From: an uncultured Hyphomicrobium sp.
Lineage (GTDB): Bacteria > Pseudomonadota > Alphaproteobacteria > Rhizobiales > Hyphomicrobiaceae
Assembly: GCA_934555825.1 (NCBI GenBank)
Contig: CAKTFJ010000002.1
Coordinates: forward strand, 434,001-498,000
Direction of reading: 5' to 3'
Length of the DNA: 64,000 nt
This document shows positions 8,516 to 17,663 of this stretch, piece by piece. A model generated the notes under the pieces. The model was not told the origin of the DNA and did not search any database. It saw nothing but the letters and a program-made list of their open reading frames with translations. Position 1 is the stretch's first letter. Every line of letters starts with the position of its first letter. The translations under genes were made by a program, and so were the position numbers.

Positions 8516-9787
8516 ATGCGCGAACAGATCATGGCATCCTCCGTCCGATATCCCACCTCCAGCTTGCCGCCACCTGCGGAGCGGCCAAGCTTCGATGCAT
8601 TCTTTTCCTACGGGTTCAGGCCGTTTTTTCTCGGTGCCGCCGTTTATGCGGTGCTTGCCATGCTGCTCTGGCTCGGCTGGATCGCATCTGTCGCACTCGG
8701 TTGGCCGCAAGGCTGGCTTCTTGTCGCGGGATCGCCATTCGCGTGGCATGCACATGAGATCGTTTTCGGATTTGCCACTGCGGCGATCGGTGGGTTTCTG
8801 CTGACGGCTGTGCCGAATTGGACGGGCGCGCTTCCGCTTTCCGGGTTCCCGCTCGTCGTGCTTTTCGCCGTCTGGCTATTGGGTCGCGTCGCGATGGGGC
8901 TTTCGGCTGTCGTTCCCTATCCGCTGGTGATGATCGCGGATGGCGCTTTTCTGCCGCTCCTCGGCGGTTTCGCCGCGCTCCAACTGTTCACCCGTCCGGC
9001 GGCGCGCAATCTGGTCTTCCTCGCCATGATCGTTGCAATGATGATCTGCAACATCGTTTCGCACCTTGGCAACGCGGGCTATTTGGACGTCGATCCCATG
9101 GCCGCTATTCGAGCTGCCATGCTGATCGTCATCGTGATGATTGCCGTTATCGGCGGACGCATCATTCCCGCTTTCACCCACAATTGGCTGAATGGGCAGC
9201 GGCCGCCCGTGCCGATGCCGCGCCGCATTCGTTGGCTGGATATGACGGCGCTCGTCTCTCTGGTCGTCTTCGTTCTTTTCGATACTCTCGCTGCCGGCTG
9301 GGTGTTGGTCGGAACTGCGGCATTGGTTGCGGCCATTGCGAACGGTGGGCGGCTCGTGCTCTGGCGGGGTTTTGCGACGCACGCCGAACCCATCGTCTGG
9401 GTGCTCCATCTCGGCTATGCGTGGATCGTGATCGGCCTCCTGCTGGCTGCACTCTCGGCGTTCACGAACGAGATTCCACCTGCCGTCGTCTCGCACGCCT
9501 TCGGAACGGGTGCCATCGGGACGATGATCCTGGCCGTGATGAGCCGGGCCTCACTGGGTCATACGGGGCGCCGGCTCGTCGCGCCGCGGGCGATCGTTGC
9601 GACCTATCATCTCGTCACGCTCGCCGCATTGCTGCGTGTGATCGCGCCGCTGCTTCCGGCCCAGTCCTATTCGCCGATGCTTTTGGCGGCGGGGCTTGCG
9701 TGGGCGGCCTCATTCCTTCTCTTCGCGCTCGTTTATGCGCCGATCCTAACGACGCCGCGCGTGCATATGAAGCTGGCGTCCCGCTGA
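8516..9787 (+). CDS. nnrS: NnrS family heme-copper membrane protein
   Basis: A membrane protein of about 423 residues with roughly twelve hydrophobic helices. Signature segments are FFSYGFRPFFLGAAVYAVL near the start, WHAHEIVFGFATAAIGGFLLTAVPNWTG, GGRIIPAFTHNW and the late MILAVMSRASLGHTGR. NnrS protects cells from nitrosative stress during denitrification. The start is uncertain: ATG 8516 and ATG 8531 are in frame and neither has a clear ribosome site; the in-frame TTG at 8411 lies in the operator and is rejected. It is followed by norC, in line with a shared NO regulon. Confidence 0.9.
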   Translation: MREQIMASSVRYPTSSLPPPAERPSFDAFFSYGFRPFFLGAAVYAVLAMLLWLGWIASVALGWPQGWLLVAGSPFAWHAHEIVFGFATAAIGGFLLTAVPNWTGALPLSGFPLVVLFAVWLLGRVAMGLSAVVPYPLVMIADGAFLPLLGGFAALQLFTRPAARNLVFLAMIVAMMICNIVSHLGNAGYLDVDPMAAIRAAMLIVIVMIAVIGGRIIPAFTHNWLNGQRPPVPMPRRIRWLDMTALVSLVVFVLFDTLAAGWVLVGTAALVAAIANGGRLVLWRGFATHAEPIVWVLHLGYAWIVIGLLLAALSAFTNEIPPAVVSHAFGTGAIGTMILAVMSRASLGHTGRRLVAPRAIVATYHLVTLAALLRVIAPLLPAQSYSPMLLAAGLAWAASFLLFALVYAPILTTPRVHMKLASR

Positions 9788-9832
9788 CAATTTGTCTCTA
9801 CCCGGAACTCTGCGATGGGGGGGAAATCCCCC

Positions 9833-9858
9833 GCACTCTTGACGAAAAGCAAGAGTGC
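9833..9858. promoter_or_regulatory. Inverted repeat with TTG-N8-CAA core before norC
   Basis: A perfect 9-base inverted repeat, GCACTCTTG and CAAGAGTGC, with eight bases between. The inner TTG-N8-CAA matches the Fnr/NnrR half-site spacing. Its centre at 9845.5 would put a class-II transcript start near 9887, thirty bases before the norC ATG and just before its ribosome site. It could also form an RNA hairpin. Confidence 0.5.
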
Positions 9859-9916
9859 TCGTGCAGGTTGACGCCAAAGTTCGTCATCCATGTCCCTCGG
9901 TGGGAGGCACGCAGAC

Positions 9917-10369
9917 ATGCGCGAAGTTATGACGAAAACTATGGCCCGCAACATCTTCTATGGCGGGTCTCTCTTCTTTATTTTGATCTTCGTGGGTCTG
10001 ACGGCCCACAGTCACTACTACATCGTAACCAAATCAACGGCATCGACGCCGCTGACGGACTCCGTCGCGCGCGGTAAACGCGTGTGGGAGATCAACGCCT
10101 GCATCAACTGCCATACGCTTCACGGCGAGGGTGCTTATTTCGCCCCTGAAGTCGGCAACGTTATGACGCGCTGGGGCGTGCTCGATTCTCCCGATGACGC
10201 CTTCCAGGCCCTCAAGGGATGGATGGAAGCGCAGCCTACGGGCATCCCGGGCCGACGGCAGATGCCGCGTTTCCACCTCTCCGACGAAGACATTCGGGCG
10301 CTCTCGGATTTTCTGATCTGGGCAGACAGAACCGACAGACAGGGCTGGCCCCCGAACGACGCCGGCTGA
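9917..10369 (+). CDS. norC: Nitric oxide reductase cytochrome c subunit NorC
   Basis: A 150-residue membrane-anchored cytochrome c that passes electrons to NorB. One transmembrane helix (residues about 13-30) is followed by the periplasmic heme motif CINCH (Cys62, Cys65, His66) within INACINCHTLHGEGAYFAPEV, the NorC signature. RRQMPRFHL supplies the likely axial methionine. The ATG at 9917 has GGGAGG nine bases before it. It is the first gene of norCBQDEF and is preceded by a likely NNR-type site. Confidence 0.95.
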   Translation: MREVMTKTMARNIFYGGSLFFILIFVGLTAHSHYYIVTKSTASTPLTDSVARGKRVWEINACINCHTLHGEGAYFAPEVGNVMTRWGVLDSPDDAFQALKGWMEAQPTGIPGRRQMPRFHLSDEDIRALSDFLIWADRTDRQGWPPNDAG

Positions 10370-10394
10370 CCGCGGACGCACGGAGAATACGACG

Positions 10395-11774
10395 ATGAAA
10401 TATCAAACACAGAAGATCGCCTACGCTTACTTTCTCGCGGCCATCGCACTGTTTGTCGTGCAGGTCTCGGGTGGACTGCTGGCCGGGTGGATTTACATTT
10501 CGCCGAACACGCTGTCGGAGATCCTGCCGTTCAATATCGTTCGCATGTTGCACACGAACGCCCTGATCGTATGGCTTTTGCTCGGCTTCTTCGGTGCAGC
10601 CTACTTCATCATTCCGGAAGAATCCGAGCGTGAGATTTATTCACCGAAGATTGCCTACTGGCAGCTCGCGATCCTGCTGATCGGTACGCTTGGTGCAGTG
10701 GTCACCTACGTGTTCGATCTGTTCCACGACAACATCCTTCTCGGCAAAGACGGCCGCGAGTTCCTGGAGCAGCCGCTCTGGGTTAAAATCGGTATCGTCG
10801 TGGCCGCGCTGATGTTCCTCTACAACATCTCGATGACGGTGCTCTCCGGAAAGAAGACGGCGATTTCGAGCGTGCTGATCATCGGCCTTTGGGGTCTGGC
10901 GCTGCTCTTCCTCTTCGCCTTCTACAACCCGCACAACCTGAGCCTCGATAAGATGTACTGGTGGTACGTCGTGCATCTCTGGGTCGAGGGCGTGTGGGAG
11001 CTGATCATGGCGTCTATTCTCGCCTATCTCATGCTGAAGCTCACCGGTGTGGACCGGGAGATCGTCGAGAAGTGGCTTTATGTCATCGTCGGTACGGCGC
11101 TGTTCTCGGGCATTCTCGGCACGGGCCACCACTATTACTGGATCGGCGCGCCGGCTTACTGGCAGTGGATCGGATCGATCTTCTCGTCGTTCGAGGTCGT
11201 TCCGTTCTTCCTGATGGTGGTGTTCGCCTTCGTCATGGTGTGGAAGGGGCGGCGTGAGCATCCGAACAAGGCTGCGCTCTTGTGGTCTCTCGGTTGCGCT
11301 GTGCTCGCGTTCTTCGGTGCCGGTGTGTGGGGATTCCTACATACGCTGCACGGTGTGAACTTCTACACGCACGGCACGCAGATCACGGCGGCGCATGGGC
11401 ATCTGGCATTCTTCGGCGCTTACGTTGCGCTCAACCTTGCCATCTTCACCTATGCCTTCCCGATGCTGCGGAACCGCGATCCTTACAACCAGGTGCTCAA
11501 CATGGTGAGCTTCTGGCTGATGGCGGGCGGCATGTGCTTCATGACCTTCGTCCTGACCTTCGCCGGTACGATCCAGACGCATCTTCAGCGCGTCATGGGC
11601 CAGTACTACATGGAAGTGCAGGATCAGATCATGCTGTTCCACTACATGCGCTTCGGAGCGGGCGTGGCTGTGGTTTTGGGTGCCATCCTCTTTGTAGTCG
11701 CAATCCTGCTGCCGCGCCGCGAGGTCATCGAGCCCGGCCCGCTTGCAAAGCAGCAGCTCTCGGCAGCGGAGTAA
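10395..11774 (+). CDS. norB: Nitric oxide reductase catalytic subunit NorB
   Basis: A 459-residue, twelve-helix heme-copper-family enzyme that reduces two NO to N2O in the inner membrane. His53 (LHTNALIVW) fits the low-spin heme ligand; His194 with Glu198 (HLWVEGVWE) and His245-His246 (GHHYYWIG) fit the FeB site, and HGTQITAAHGHLAFFGAY carries the remaining heme histidines. No heme propionate or FeB residue appears to be missing. The N-terminus lacks the quinol-oxidase extension, so it is the cytochrome-dependent cNor type, matching the adjacent norC. Confidence 0.97.
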   Translation: MKYQTQKIAYAYFLAAIALFVVQVSGGLLAGWIYISPNTLSEILPFNIVRMLHTNALIVWLLLGFFGAAYFIIPEESEREIYSPKIAYWQLAILLIGTLGAVVTYVFDLFHDNILLGKDGREFLEQPLWVKIGIVVAALMFLYNISMTVLSGKKTAISSVLIIGLWGLALLFLFAFYNPHNLSLDKMYWWYVVHLWVEGVWELIMASILAYLMLKLTGVDREIVEKWLYVIVGTALFSGILGTGHHYYWIGAPAYWQWIGSIFSSFEVVPFFLMVVFAFVMVWKGRREHPNKAALLWSLGCAVLAFFGAGVWGFLHTLHGVNFYTHGTQITAAHGHLAFFGAYVALNLAIFTYAFPMLRNRDPYNQVLNMVSFWLMAGGMCFMTFVLTFAGTIQTHLQRVMGQYYMEVQDQIMLFHYMRFGAGVAVVLGAILFVVAILLPRREVIEPGPLAKQQLSAAE

Positions 11775-11780
11775 ATCGCG

Positions 11781-12587
11781 ATGCAGGCTGTTCAACTGTC
11801 GGAGGAGGGGACTTCGGTCCCCTTCTATCTCCCGCAAGGAGACGAGTGCGAGATCTTTCGCGCGGCCTATCACAAGCAGATGCCGCTGCTTCTCAAAGGA
11901 CCTACGGGGTGCGGCAAAACCCGTTTCGTCGCTCACATGGCTGCGAGCCTCGGCCGGCCGCTCTATACGGTGGCCTGTCATGACGACCTTTCCGCCGCCG
12001 ATCTCATCGGTCGCTTTCTGCTCAAGGGCGGTGAGACCGAATGGGTCGATGGCCCTTTGACGCGCGCTGTGCGCGAAGGCGCGATCTGCTATCTCGACGA
12101 GGTGGTGGAAGCACGCAAAGACGTTGCCGTCGTGCTGCATCCGCTGACAGACGACCGGCGGATGCTGCCCATCGAGCGGACCGGCGAAGTGCTCGAGGCC
12201 GGGCCGCAGTTCATGCTCGTCGCCTCTTACAACCCCGGCTACCAGAACATTCTGAAGTCGCTCAAGCCCTCGACCCGCCAGCGGTTCCTTGCGGTCGACT
12301 TCGACTTTCCGGCAGCCGAGCAGGAAGTCGAGATCGTCGTGTCCGAAAGCGGTCTTGGGAAGGAGCGTGTTGCGCCCCTCGTGCGATTGGCCGGAAAGCT
12401 CCGGGCGCTTAAGGGGCAGGACCTGGAGGAGGGCGTCTCGACGCGCCTCGTCGTCTATTGCGCGAGCCTCATCCAAGGTGGAATGCCCATTCCGCGCGCG
12501 GTGGAGGCGGCCCTCATCGAGCCGCTTAGCGATGATGCGGATATCAAGCAGGGCCTCCGCGATCTCGTCGCAACGGTCTACGGGTAA
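11781..12587 (+). CDS. norQ: NorQ, MoxR-type AAA+ ATPase
   Basis: A 268-residue AAA+ chaperone of the CbbQ/NirQ/NorQ group, needed with NorD to insert the FeB iron into NorB. Walker A is GPTGCGKT, Walker B is CYLDEVVEA, and the sensor region is LVASYNPGYQNILKSLKPSTRQRF. It starts six bases after the norB stop. It pairs functionally with the VWA protein NorD encoded next. Confidence 0.95.
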   Translation: MQAVQLSEEGTSVPFYLPQGDECEIFRAAYHKQMPLLLKGPTGCGKTRFVAHMAASLGRPLYTVACHDDLSAADLIGRFLLKGGETEWVDGPLTRAVREGAICYLDEVVEARKDVAVVLHPLTDDRRMLPIERTGEVLEAGPQFMLVASYNPGYQNILKSLKPSTRQRFLAVDFDFPAAEQEVEIVVSESGLGKERVAPLVRLAGKLRALKGQDLEEGVSTRLVVYCASLIQGGMPIPRAVEAALIEPLSDDADIKQGLRDLVATVYG

Positions 12588-12597
12588 GCGTGTCGCG

Positions 12598-14559
12598 ATG
12601 GCCGCAGTCGACTTCGAGCCTTGGGAGCCGGAGGAAAGCGTCGGCAAGCTGTGGCATTCGTTTGTCCAGACGCTCGACGCTCCGGGTGCGTTCGAAGATG
12701 CAGCGGTGACGCTCGAGGAGACTCGCGGACGGCTCGGCGTTCTGTTTCGGGGTCTCGGCGGCGCGCGCGACGTTGAGATCAAGGTCGCTAAGCCGGAGGT
12801 CTCCCCGCATCGCCTGTCGTGGCGACGCGCGATGGGGCAGGGCGCCGAGCGGCTTGCCGTCACGAGCTTCGACGGAGAAACGCTGCGTCTTCCCGAGCGC
12901 ATTGCGGTCTTTGCCGAGCGTGAGGCCAACATCGCCCTCTATGTTTGGCTCGCGGCTTCGACCGTGTTTTCGCATTGTCCGACAGCGGAATCCGATCCGT
13001 TTCGGGCCGATATCCGTGCGCTGCAGGCCGCGCAGCGGATGACACGCGATACGCTTGGGGAATGCCCGGGCCTCAAGCGTGCCTATGCGGCACTTGCTAT
13101 CGAGATCCGCTCGTGCCGGCCGGAACGGCGTCTACCCGAGGTCGAGACTGCGGTCGAGTTGGCTATTCTGCATCTGCTCGGCGCTGGGCCCCCAAAGAAC
13201 GCTCTAGCCGCGACGATTTCGGCCGCTGTGCGCAGCCAGGCGGAGGATCTTTCCGCTTTCGTGGCACCTAGAGGATACAAGCCCTTTCTTCCCGTGCAGC
13301 TTTGGCCCGATCTGCGGCCGTTGGCCCAGCGGGTACAACCCGTTCGCGAGGACGGTCCGCACGAGGAGGGCGACACGCCTCCTAACGCCGAGCCCGGCAC
13401 GTTCAAAGGGACGCGGAAGCCGTCGGATCAGGCAACGCGCAAGGACAGCCTCATCCTGCACAAGTTCGAGGCTATTCTTTCGTGGGCCGAGCTTCTCAAC
13501 ATCAATCGCCGCATCGACGATGACGACGAAGAGAATGCGCGCAAGGCGACGGACGACCAGGACGAGATCGGTCTTGCCAATGTCCCGCAGCGTGCGCGGA
13601 CGCGCTTGAGGCTGCACCTCGATCTTTCGCCGGAAGACGTCGAGTTCGAGCAGCTTGCGGGTCAGCACGTCTATCCGGAGTGGGACCATAGACGGAAGAC
13701 CTACCTGCCGAACTATTGCCGCGTGCTCGCGGGCAAGGCGACACCGCCGCCTGCGCGGGAGGGTGAGGCGGTTGAGACGCTCGACGACGCGCGCTCGCGG
13801 CGGCGGATTCGCAGCGTTCGTCGGCAGTTCGAGACATTGCGGCCGAAGCGCGTTCAGCTTACGCGCCAGGTCGAAGGGCACGACATCGATATCGAGGCCG
13901 CGGTGGAAGCGCGTGTCGACCTCGTGACGACGGGTGAGCATTCCGACCGCGTCTATCTCGCGACGCGCACTCAGGAACGCGATCTTGCCGTCTCAATTCT
14001 GCTCGATGCGTCGCGCTCGACGGAAGCCTATGTGGCTGGGCGGCAGGTCATCGACATCGCGCGAGAAGCGCTGATCGCGTTGGCGTGGGGGCTCGATGCG
14101 TGCGGCGACGACACGGCCATCGACACGTTCTCCTCATTGCGGCGAGAGCGTGTATTCCTTCACAGCTACAAGAGTTTCGATGAGCCGATGAGTTCTGCCA
14201 TCGAAGCGCGCATCGCCGGTCTTCGGCCGGGACATTACACGCGGCTCGGCACGGCCATCCGGCATGTGTCGGCTCAGCTTGCCGAGCGCCCGCGGCAGCG
14301 GCGCTTGCTGCTTGTGCTCACAGACGGAAAGCCGAACGACACAGATCATTACGAAGGCCGATACGGAATAGAAGACACGCACATGGCGGTGCGGGAGGCA
14401 CGGCGGCGGGGCCAGTCGGTGTTCGGGGTCACCATCGATACCAAATCGCAGGCGACCTTCAGCCGGATTTTCGGCAAGGGCGGATATGTGGTGATCCCGG
14501 ACCCGGAGAAACTTGTCGCCGCGTTGCCGCACCTCTATCGCCACTTGGTCAGCGGATGA
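12598..14559 (+). CDS. norD: NorD, VWA-domain protein for NorCB assembly
   Basis: A 653-residue protein with a C-terminal von Willebrand A domain: ILLDASRSTEAY is the DxSxS metal site and LLLVLTDGKPNDTDHYEGRYGIEDT follows as in other NorD proteins. The frame is open upstream into norQ, but the ATG at 12598 begins MAAVDFEPWEPEE and sits ten bases after the norQ stop. It acts with NorQ in iron-centre assembly. Its stop overlaps norE (ATGA). Confidence 0.93.
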   Translation: MAAVDFEPWEPEESVGKLWHSFVQTLDAPGAFEDAAVTLEETRGRLGVLFRGLGGARDVEIKVAKPEVSPHRLSWRRAMGQGAERLAVTSFDGETLRLPERIAVFAEREANIALYVWLAASTVFSHCPTAESDPFRADIRALQAAQRMTRDTLGECPGLKRAYAALAIEIRSCRPERRLPEVETAVELAILHLLGAGPPKNALAATISAAVRSQAEDLSAFVAPRGYKPFLPVQLWPDLRPLAQRVQPVREDGPHEEGDTPPNAEPGTFKGTRKPSDQATRKDSLILHKFEAILSWAELLNINRRIDDDDEENARKATDDQDEIGLANVPQRARTRLRLHLDLSPEDVEFEQLAGQHVYPEWDHRRKTYLPNYCRVLAGKATPPPAREGEAVETLDDARSRRRIRSVRRQFETLRPKRVQLTRQVEGHDIDIEAAVEARVDLVTTGEHSDRVYLATRTQERDLAVSILLDASRSTEAYVAGRQVIDIAREALIALAWGLDACGDDTAIDTFSSLRRERVFLHSYKSFDEPMSSAIEARIAGLRPGHYTRLGTAIRHVSAQLAERPRQRRLLLVLTDGKPNDTDHYEGRYGIEDTHMAVREARRRGQSVFGVTIDTKSQATFSRIFGKGGYVVIPDPEKLVAALPHLYRHLVSG

Positions 14560-15134
14560 ACCACGCGACACGCACGGGGACCCAAAGGGCCAACTCCGAT
14601 GTTCTCTCGGAGCTTCCGGGCGAACTCATGATGTGGGTGCTGATTGCGAGCGAGATCCTCGTATTCGGCGCGGCGCTCATGGCTTTTCTTGCCGTGCGCG
14701 CGAGCGATCCTGCGGGATTTGCTGCCAGTCAGGCCCTGCTCGACCAGACCGCGGCGGCTGTTAACACGCTAGTGCTCGTGACGAGCGGGCTTTGTGCGGC
14801 GGCGGCCGTGCGTGCGAGAGAAGCCGGTGCCCGTGACGTGGCGCGCCGCTGGCTTTTCATCGCGGCCGGGCTCGGTATCGCGTTTCTCGTCATCAAAGGG
14901 TTCGAGTATGCGAGCAAAGCGTCGCTCGGGATCGGGATCGATACGAGCCCGTTTTTCATGTTCTATTATCTCATCACCGGCTTTCATGCGCTGCATGTCG
15001 TAGCGGGCGTTGTGCTCCTTGCCATCGTTGCCTGGGTGGACAGCGTTCGCAATATGGAAGCGGCGGTGGCCTTCTGGCATCTCGTCGATCTCGTCTGGGT
15101 GCTGCTCTTTCCGATCATCTACGTGCTGAGGTGA
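14556..15134 (+). CDS. norE: NorE, cytochrome oxidase subunit III-like protein
   Basis: A 192-residue membrane protein with about five helices, similar to cytochrome c oxidase subunit III (PGELMMWVLIASEILVFGAALMAFL, then GFHALHVVAGVVLL and FWHLVDLVWVLLFPIIYV). NorE is not catalytic but raises NO-reductase activity in denitrifiers. It starts inside the norD stop codon. Confidence 0.9.
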   Translation: MNHATRTGTQRANSDVLSELPGELMMWVLIASEILVFGAALMAFLAVRASDPAGFAASQALLDQTAAAVNTLVLVTSGLCAAAAVRAREAGARDVARRWLFIAAGLGIAFLVIKGFEYASKASLGIGIDTSPFFMFYYLITGFHALHVVAGVVLLAIVAWVDSVRNMEAAVAFWHLVDLVWVLLFPIIYVLR

Positions 15135-15138
15135 GGCT

Positions 15139-15402
15139 ATGCCGACGCGCGATCTGGTACATGCTTGGCTGGCGTTGTTGCTCTTGAGCTATGGAACCGT
15201 TCTCATCGCCTCGAACGGTACGCACGGATCGGCTTGGATGGCTGGAGGCGTTTTGTTGCTGGCCGGCCTCAAGGCGCGGGTGATTTTGGCGCGTTATCTC
15301 GGGCTTTCGGGTTCGCGATTTTGGATGCGCGTTTTCGATCTCGCGATCGGATTGTTTCTAGCAGCAGCCTTTGCGCTCTATCTGTTCGGCTCTGGGAGGT
15401 GA
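15139..15402 (+). CDS. norF: NorF, small membrane protein
   Basis: An 87-residue protein with three hydrophobic helices and the segment LLLAGLKARVILARYLGL, resembling cytochrome oxidase subunit IV-like NorF. It follows norE by four bases. NorF supports maximal NO-reductase activity in Paracoccus. Assignment rests on size, the KAR-x-ILARY pattern and operon position. Confidence 0.82.
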   Translation: MPTRDLVHAWLALLLLSYGTVLIASNGTHGSAWMAGGVLLLAGLKARVILARYLGLSGSRFWMRVFDLAIGLFLAAAFALYLFGSGR

Positions 15403-15404
15403 GG

Positions 15405-15659
15405 ATGTCGAACCGTCACGCTAACGTTTCCGGCAGTGCAGAGACGCCTCCTGTTCCGCGCGGGCTTCTCGCGTTCTGTTTTGCGCTCATGGGGCCTGCT
15501 TTTGCCATCAACTCGGCCTTCATTGCACTCGCTATTCCAGCCATGGCGCCCTATGGCGTGCAGGGCTTGGTCATTGTGGGGCTGATCGGGTCCGTGTTCG
15601 GGATTTTCCCGGCATTGTGGCTTGCACGGCGCATCCACGAGGGTGTCCGCGAGGATTGA
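15405..15659 (+). CDS. Small two-helix membrane protein at the end of the nor operon
   Basis: An 84-residue protein with two hydrophobic stretches (residues about 20-45 and 52-73) and a charged C-terminus ARRIHEGVRED. The ATG is two bases after the norF stop and has GGGAGGTGAGG just upstream, so expression with nor is likely. I do not recognise the family. Its position suggests an accessory role in NO reductase assembly or membrane anchoring, but that is inference. Confidence 0.75.
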   Translation: MSNRHANVSGSAETPPVPRGLLAFCFALMGPAFAINSAFIALAIPAMAPYGVQGLVIVGLIGSVFGIFPALWLARRIHEGVRED

Positions 15660-15821
15660 GGCGGCGTGGGGCGCCGTCTGGTTAGCTGGCCAATAGGCGT
15701 GGATGGGGCCACACTGCCTTCATCCGGCTGTTGAGCATCGGGCTCGGGCATTCTAGGTGTTGGGGTGCTGCGCCGCATTGCGGATCCGCTCAACCCTGCC
15801 TGGAGGCCACGGCATCCCGAC

Positions 15822-16505
15822 ATGAAGAAAATTCTCGCTCTCCTGGCGCTTGCGCCGTTGTTCGGGCTCGGTCTTTTCGCGGCCACGGCGGATGCCGAGC
15901 TGCCGCCGCTTCAAAACGGCGACATCGTGTTCCAGAACACGACAAATGCGGCCCAGCAGGCGATCATGCTGGCGTCCGGCACTGAATACACGCACATGGG
16001 GATCGTCGAGATCGACAAGAAAGGGCGTGCGCAGGTGATCGAGGCCGTCGGGCCGGTGCGCGTCGTACCGCTCGACAAATGGATCGGGAATGGAAGCGGC
16101 GGGCGCGTGACCGTGAAGCGTGTCCGCGATCTCGATGAAGGCGACGCGAAGCAAGCGCTCGAACGTGCCCGCTATTACCTGGGCCGTCCGTACGATCACT
16201 ATTTCTATGAAACGCGCGATCAGATCTATTGTAGCGAGCTGGTCTATGCCGCGTTCAAGGAAGGGCCGGATATCGACGTCGGGAGGGTGGAGCGGATGGG
16301 CGATCTCAACATCCGGACACCCGCCGCACGCAAGCTGATTCAGCAGCGCTGGAAATCACATCCGTTGTGCAAGGCGCAGGGTGCTCGAACCTTCGACGCT
16401 TGCTACGAGCTGATCCTCGAACAGACTGTGGTGACGCCTGCCAGCATCGCGCGCGATCCGAAACTGGAGCTGGTTTACTCCAATTTCGGCTTCGGCGCGG
16501 AATAG
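15822..16505 (+). CDS. YiiX/YebB-like permuted papain-fold hydrolase, exported
   Basis: A 227-residue protein with a signal peptide (residues 1-22) and the permuted NlpC/P60 layout: GDIVFQ, then a histidine in YTHMGIVEI, later the cysteine in IYCSELVYAAF. This family (YiiX, YebB, lecithin:retinol-acyltransferase-like) hydrolyses amide or ester bonds in lipids or peptides. The upstream extension to 15765 is less likely than the ATG at 15822, which begins a proper signal sequence. It stands 162 bases after the nor operon and converges on the catalase-like gene. Substrate unknown. Confidence 0.8.
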   Translation: MKKILALLALAPLFGLGLFAATADAELPPLQNGDIVFQNTTNAAQQAIMLASGTEYTHMGIVEIDKKGRAQVIEAVGPVRVVPLDKWIGNGSGGRVTVKRVRDLDEGDAKQALERARYYLGRPYDHYFYETRDQIYCSELVYAAFKEGPDIDVGRVERMGDLNIRTPAARKLIQQRWKSHPLCKAQGARTFDACYELILEQTVVTPASIARDPKLELVYSNFGFGAE

Positions 16506-16521
16506 CGGACGGCTTCGGCGA

Positions 16522-17514
16522 TCAGTTGGCGCGTTTCGAGAACGATACGGCGTAGGCCGGAGTTCTCGCCGGGAAGATCTGATCCTTGTCCGGCCCCGCG
16601 ATGCCCTTGGGCAGGTTCGTCGGATCGAACATCGTTGCGTCGCACGTTGCTTCGTCTTCGAGTGCGCCGATCTCCAGCGTGCCGAGTGGCACAGACTGGC
16701 GCTCCTCCTCCGGCCAACGTGCGGTCGGATCGTCAGTCGGGTCGCTCTCCTCGCCGATGATGGCCACCAGCTCGAACTCGGCCGGGGCGTTGGCGAGCCG
16801 CGATTTCAGCTCCTCGCTGTAGAAGTCTGCGGATTTGCCGGCGGCCTCCTCGTCGGTGAGCCCCACTTCGCCGTCTTTGGGTATGAACTTGAGTTTGACG
16901 GTCGTGGCCGTGTCGTCCGCATTGGTCAGTGTATAGGCGTGGATCGCCCAGTAATTCGTGCTCGCGTAACTGGCGGGCACGGGATGGCTAGCAATCCATG
17001 CGCCTTGGTGTGTGGTCTCGGGGTTGGCATCGGCAAACGCCTTGATCTTGTCGGGGTTCGGCTTGCCATCTTCTCCCGGGAAGCGTGCTTTAAGAAAGCC
17101 TACGACCTGAGCGGGCGTCCGCGCGAAGAACATCGGGACAGAGAGCGTGACGAAGTCGGCACTGTCGCCGTCGCCTGCGCTTAACCGTAGGGCAAGGCCG
17201 CGCGCGCCCTTGGCGGCATCCGATGCCTTGGGATTTCCGCCGCCGATCGAGAAGCGGCCGATGACGGAGGATGGCACGGAAAAGATCGCAGCTTCAGAGA
17301 GGCTGGGCGCCTCCTCGGCAGGCGTGAAACTTCCCGTTATGCAATAGCCCTTCGCGTGGCTCGCCCGCTGCTTGTGGTCGCCGAACACGCCGTTGAGTGC
17401 GTTGACGAGGGCTTCTCCGTCTGGTTGCTCCTCCGCCGTGGCCGGCGATAGGGCCGTGGCGGCCAGCGTTGAGGCCAAAAGGGCTCCTGCCAATCGGTAG
17501 GCTCTCAAGTCCAT
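16522..17514 (-). CDS. Periplasmic catalase-family heme peroxidase (SrpA-like)
   Basis: A 330-residue mini-catalase with a signal peptide. HAKGYCITGSF carries the distal histidine typical of catalases, RFSIGGGNPKASD and ARGLALRL match the core barrel, FVTLSVPMFFARTP matches the heme-proximal region, and the C-terminal FPARTPAYAVSFSKR has the arginine/tyrosine pattern of the proximal ligand. Such small catalases use peroxides in the periplasm. The ATG at 17514 follows AGGGAGGA by six bases; the upstream in-frame start is rejected. It is divergent from the NosP-like gene. Confidence 0.88.
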   Translation of the reverse strand: MDLRAYRLAGALLASTLAATALSPATAEEQPDGEALVNALNGVFGDHKQRASHAKGYCITGSFTPAEEAPSLSEAAIFSVPSSVIGRFSIGGGNPKASDAAKGARGLALRLSAGDGDSADFVTLSVPMFFARTPAQVVGFLKARFPGEDGKPNPDKIKAFADANPETTHQGAWIASHPVPASYASTNYWAIHAYTLTNADDTATTVKLKFIPKDGEVGLTDEEAAGKSADFYSEELKSRLANAPAEFELVAIIGEESDPTDDPTARWPEEERQSVPLGTLEIGALEDEATCDATMFDPTNLPKGIAGPDKDQIFPARTPAYAVSFSKRAN

Positions 17515-17663
17515 GGTTTTCCTCCCTTGCTCTGATCCGTTATCCAAGATCCGTTCGGCGTTTGCCGGCTTGGCGGACCTGTGGCAGCTTCCGTCTCAAG
17601 GATTACCAAAACAATCACGCTCTAACGCGACTTGCGTCAAGGAGCGTGCAAGGGAGAACGAGC

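Noticed and set aside
11337..12932. 531-codon frame antisense to norB-norQ-norD
   Set aside because: Spans three real genes on the other strand; no homology recognised.
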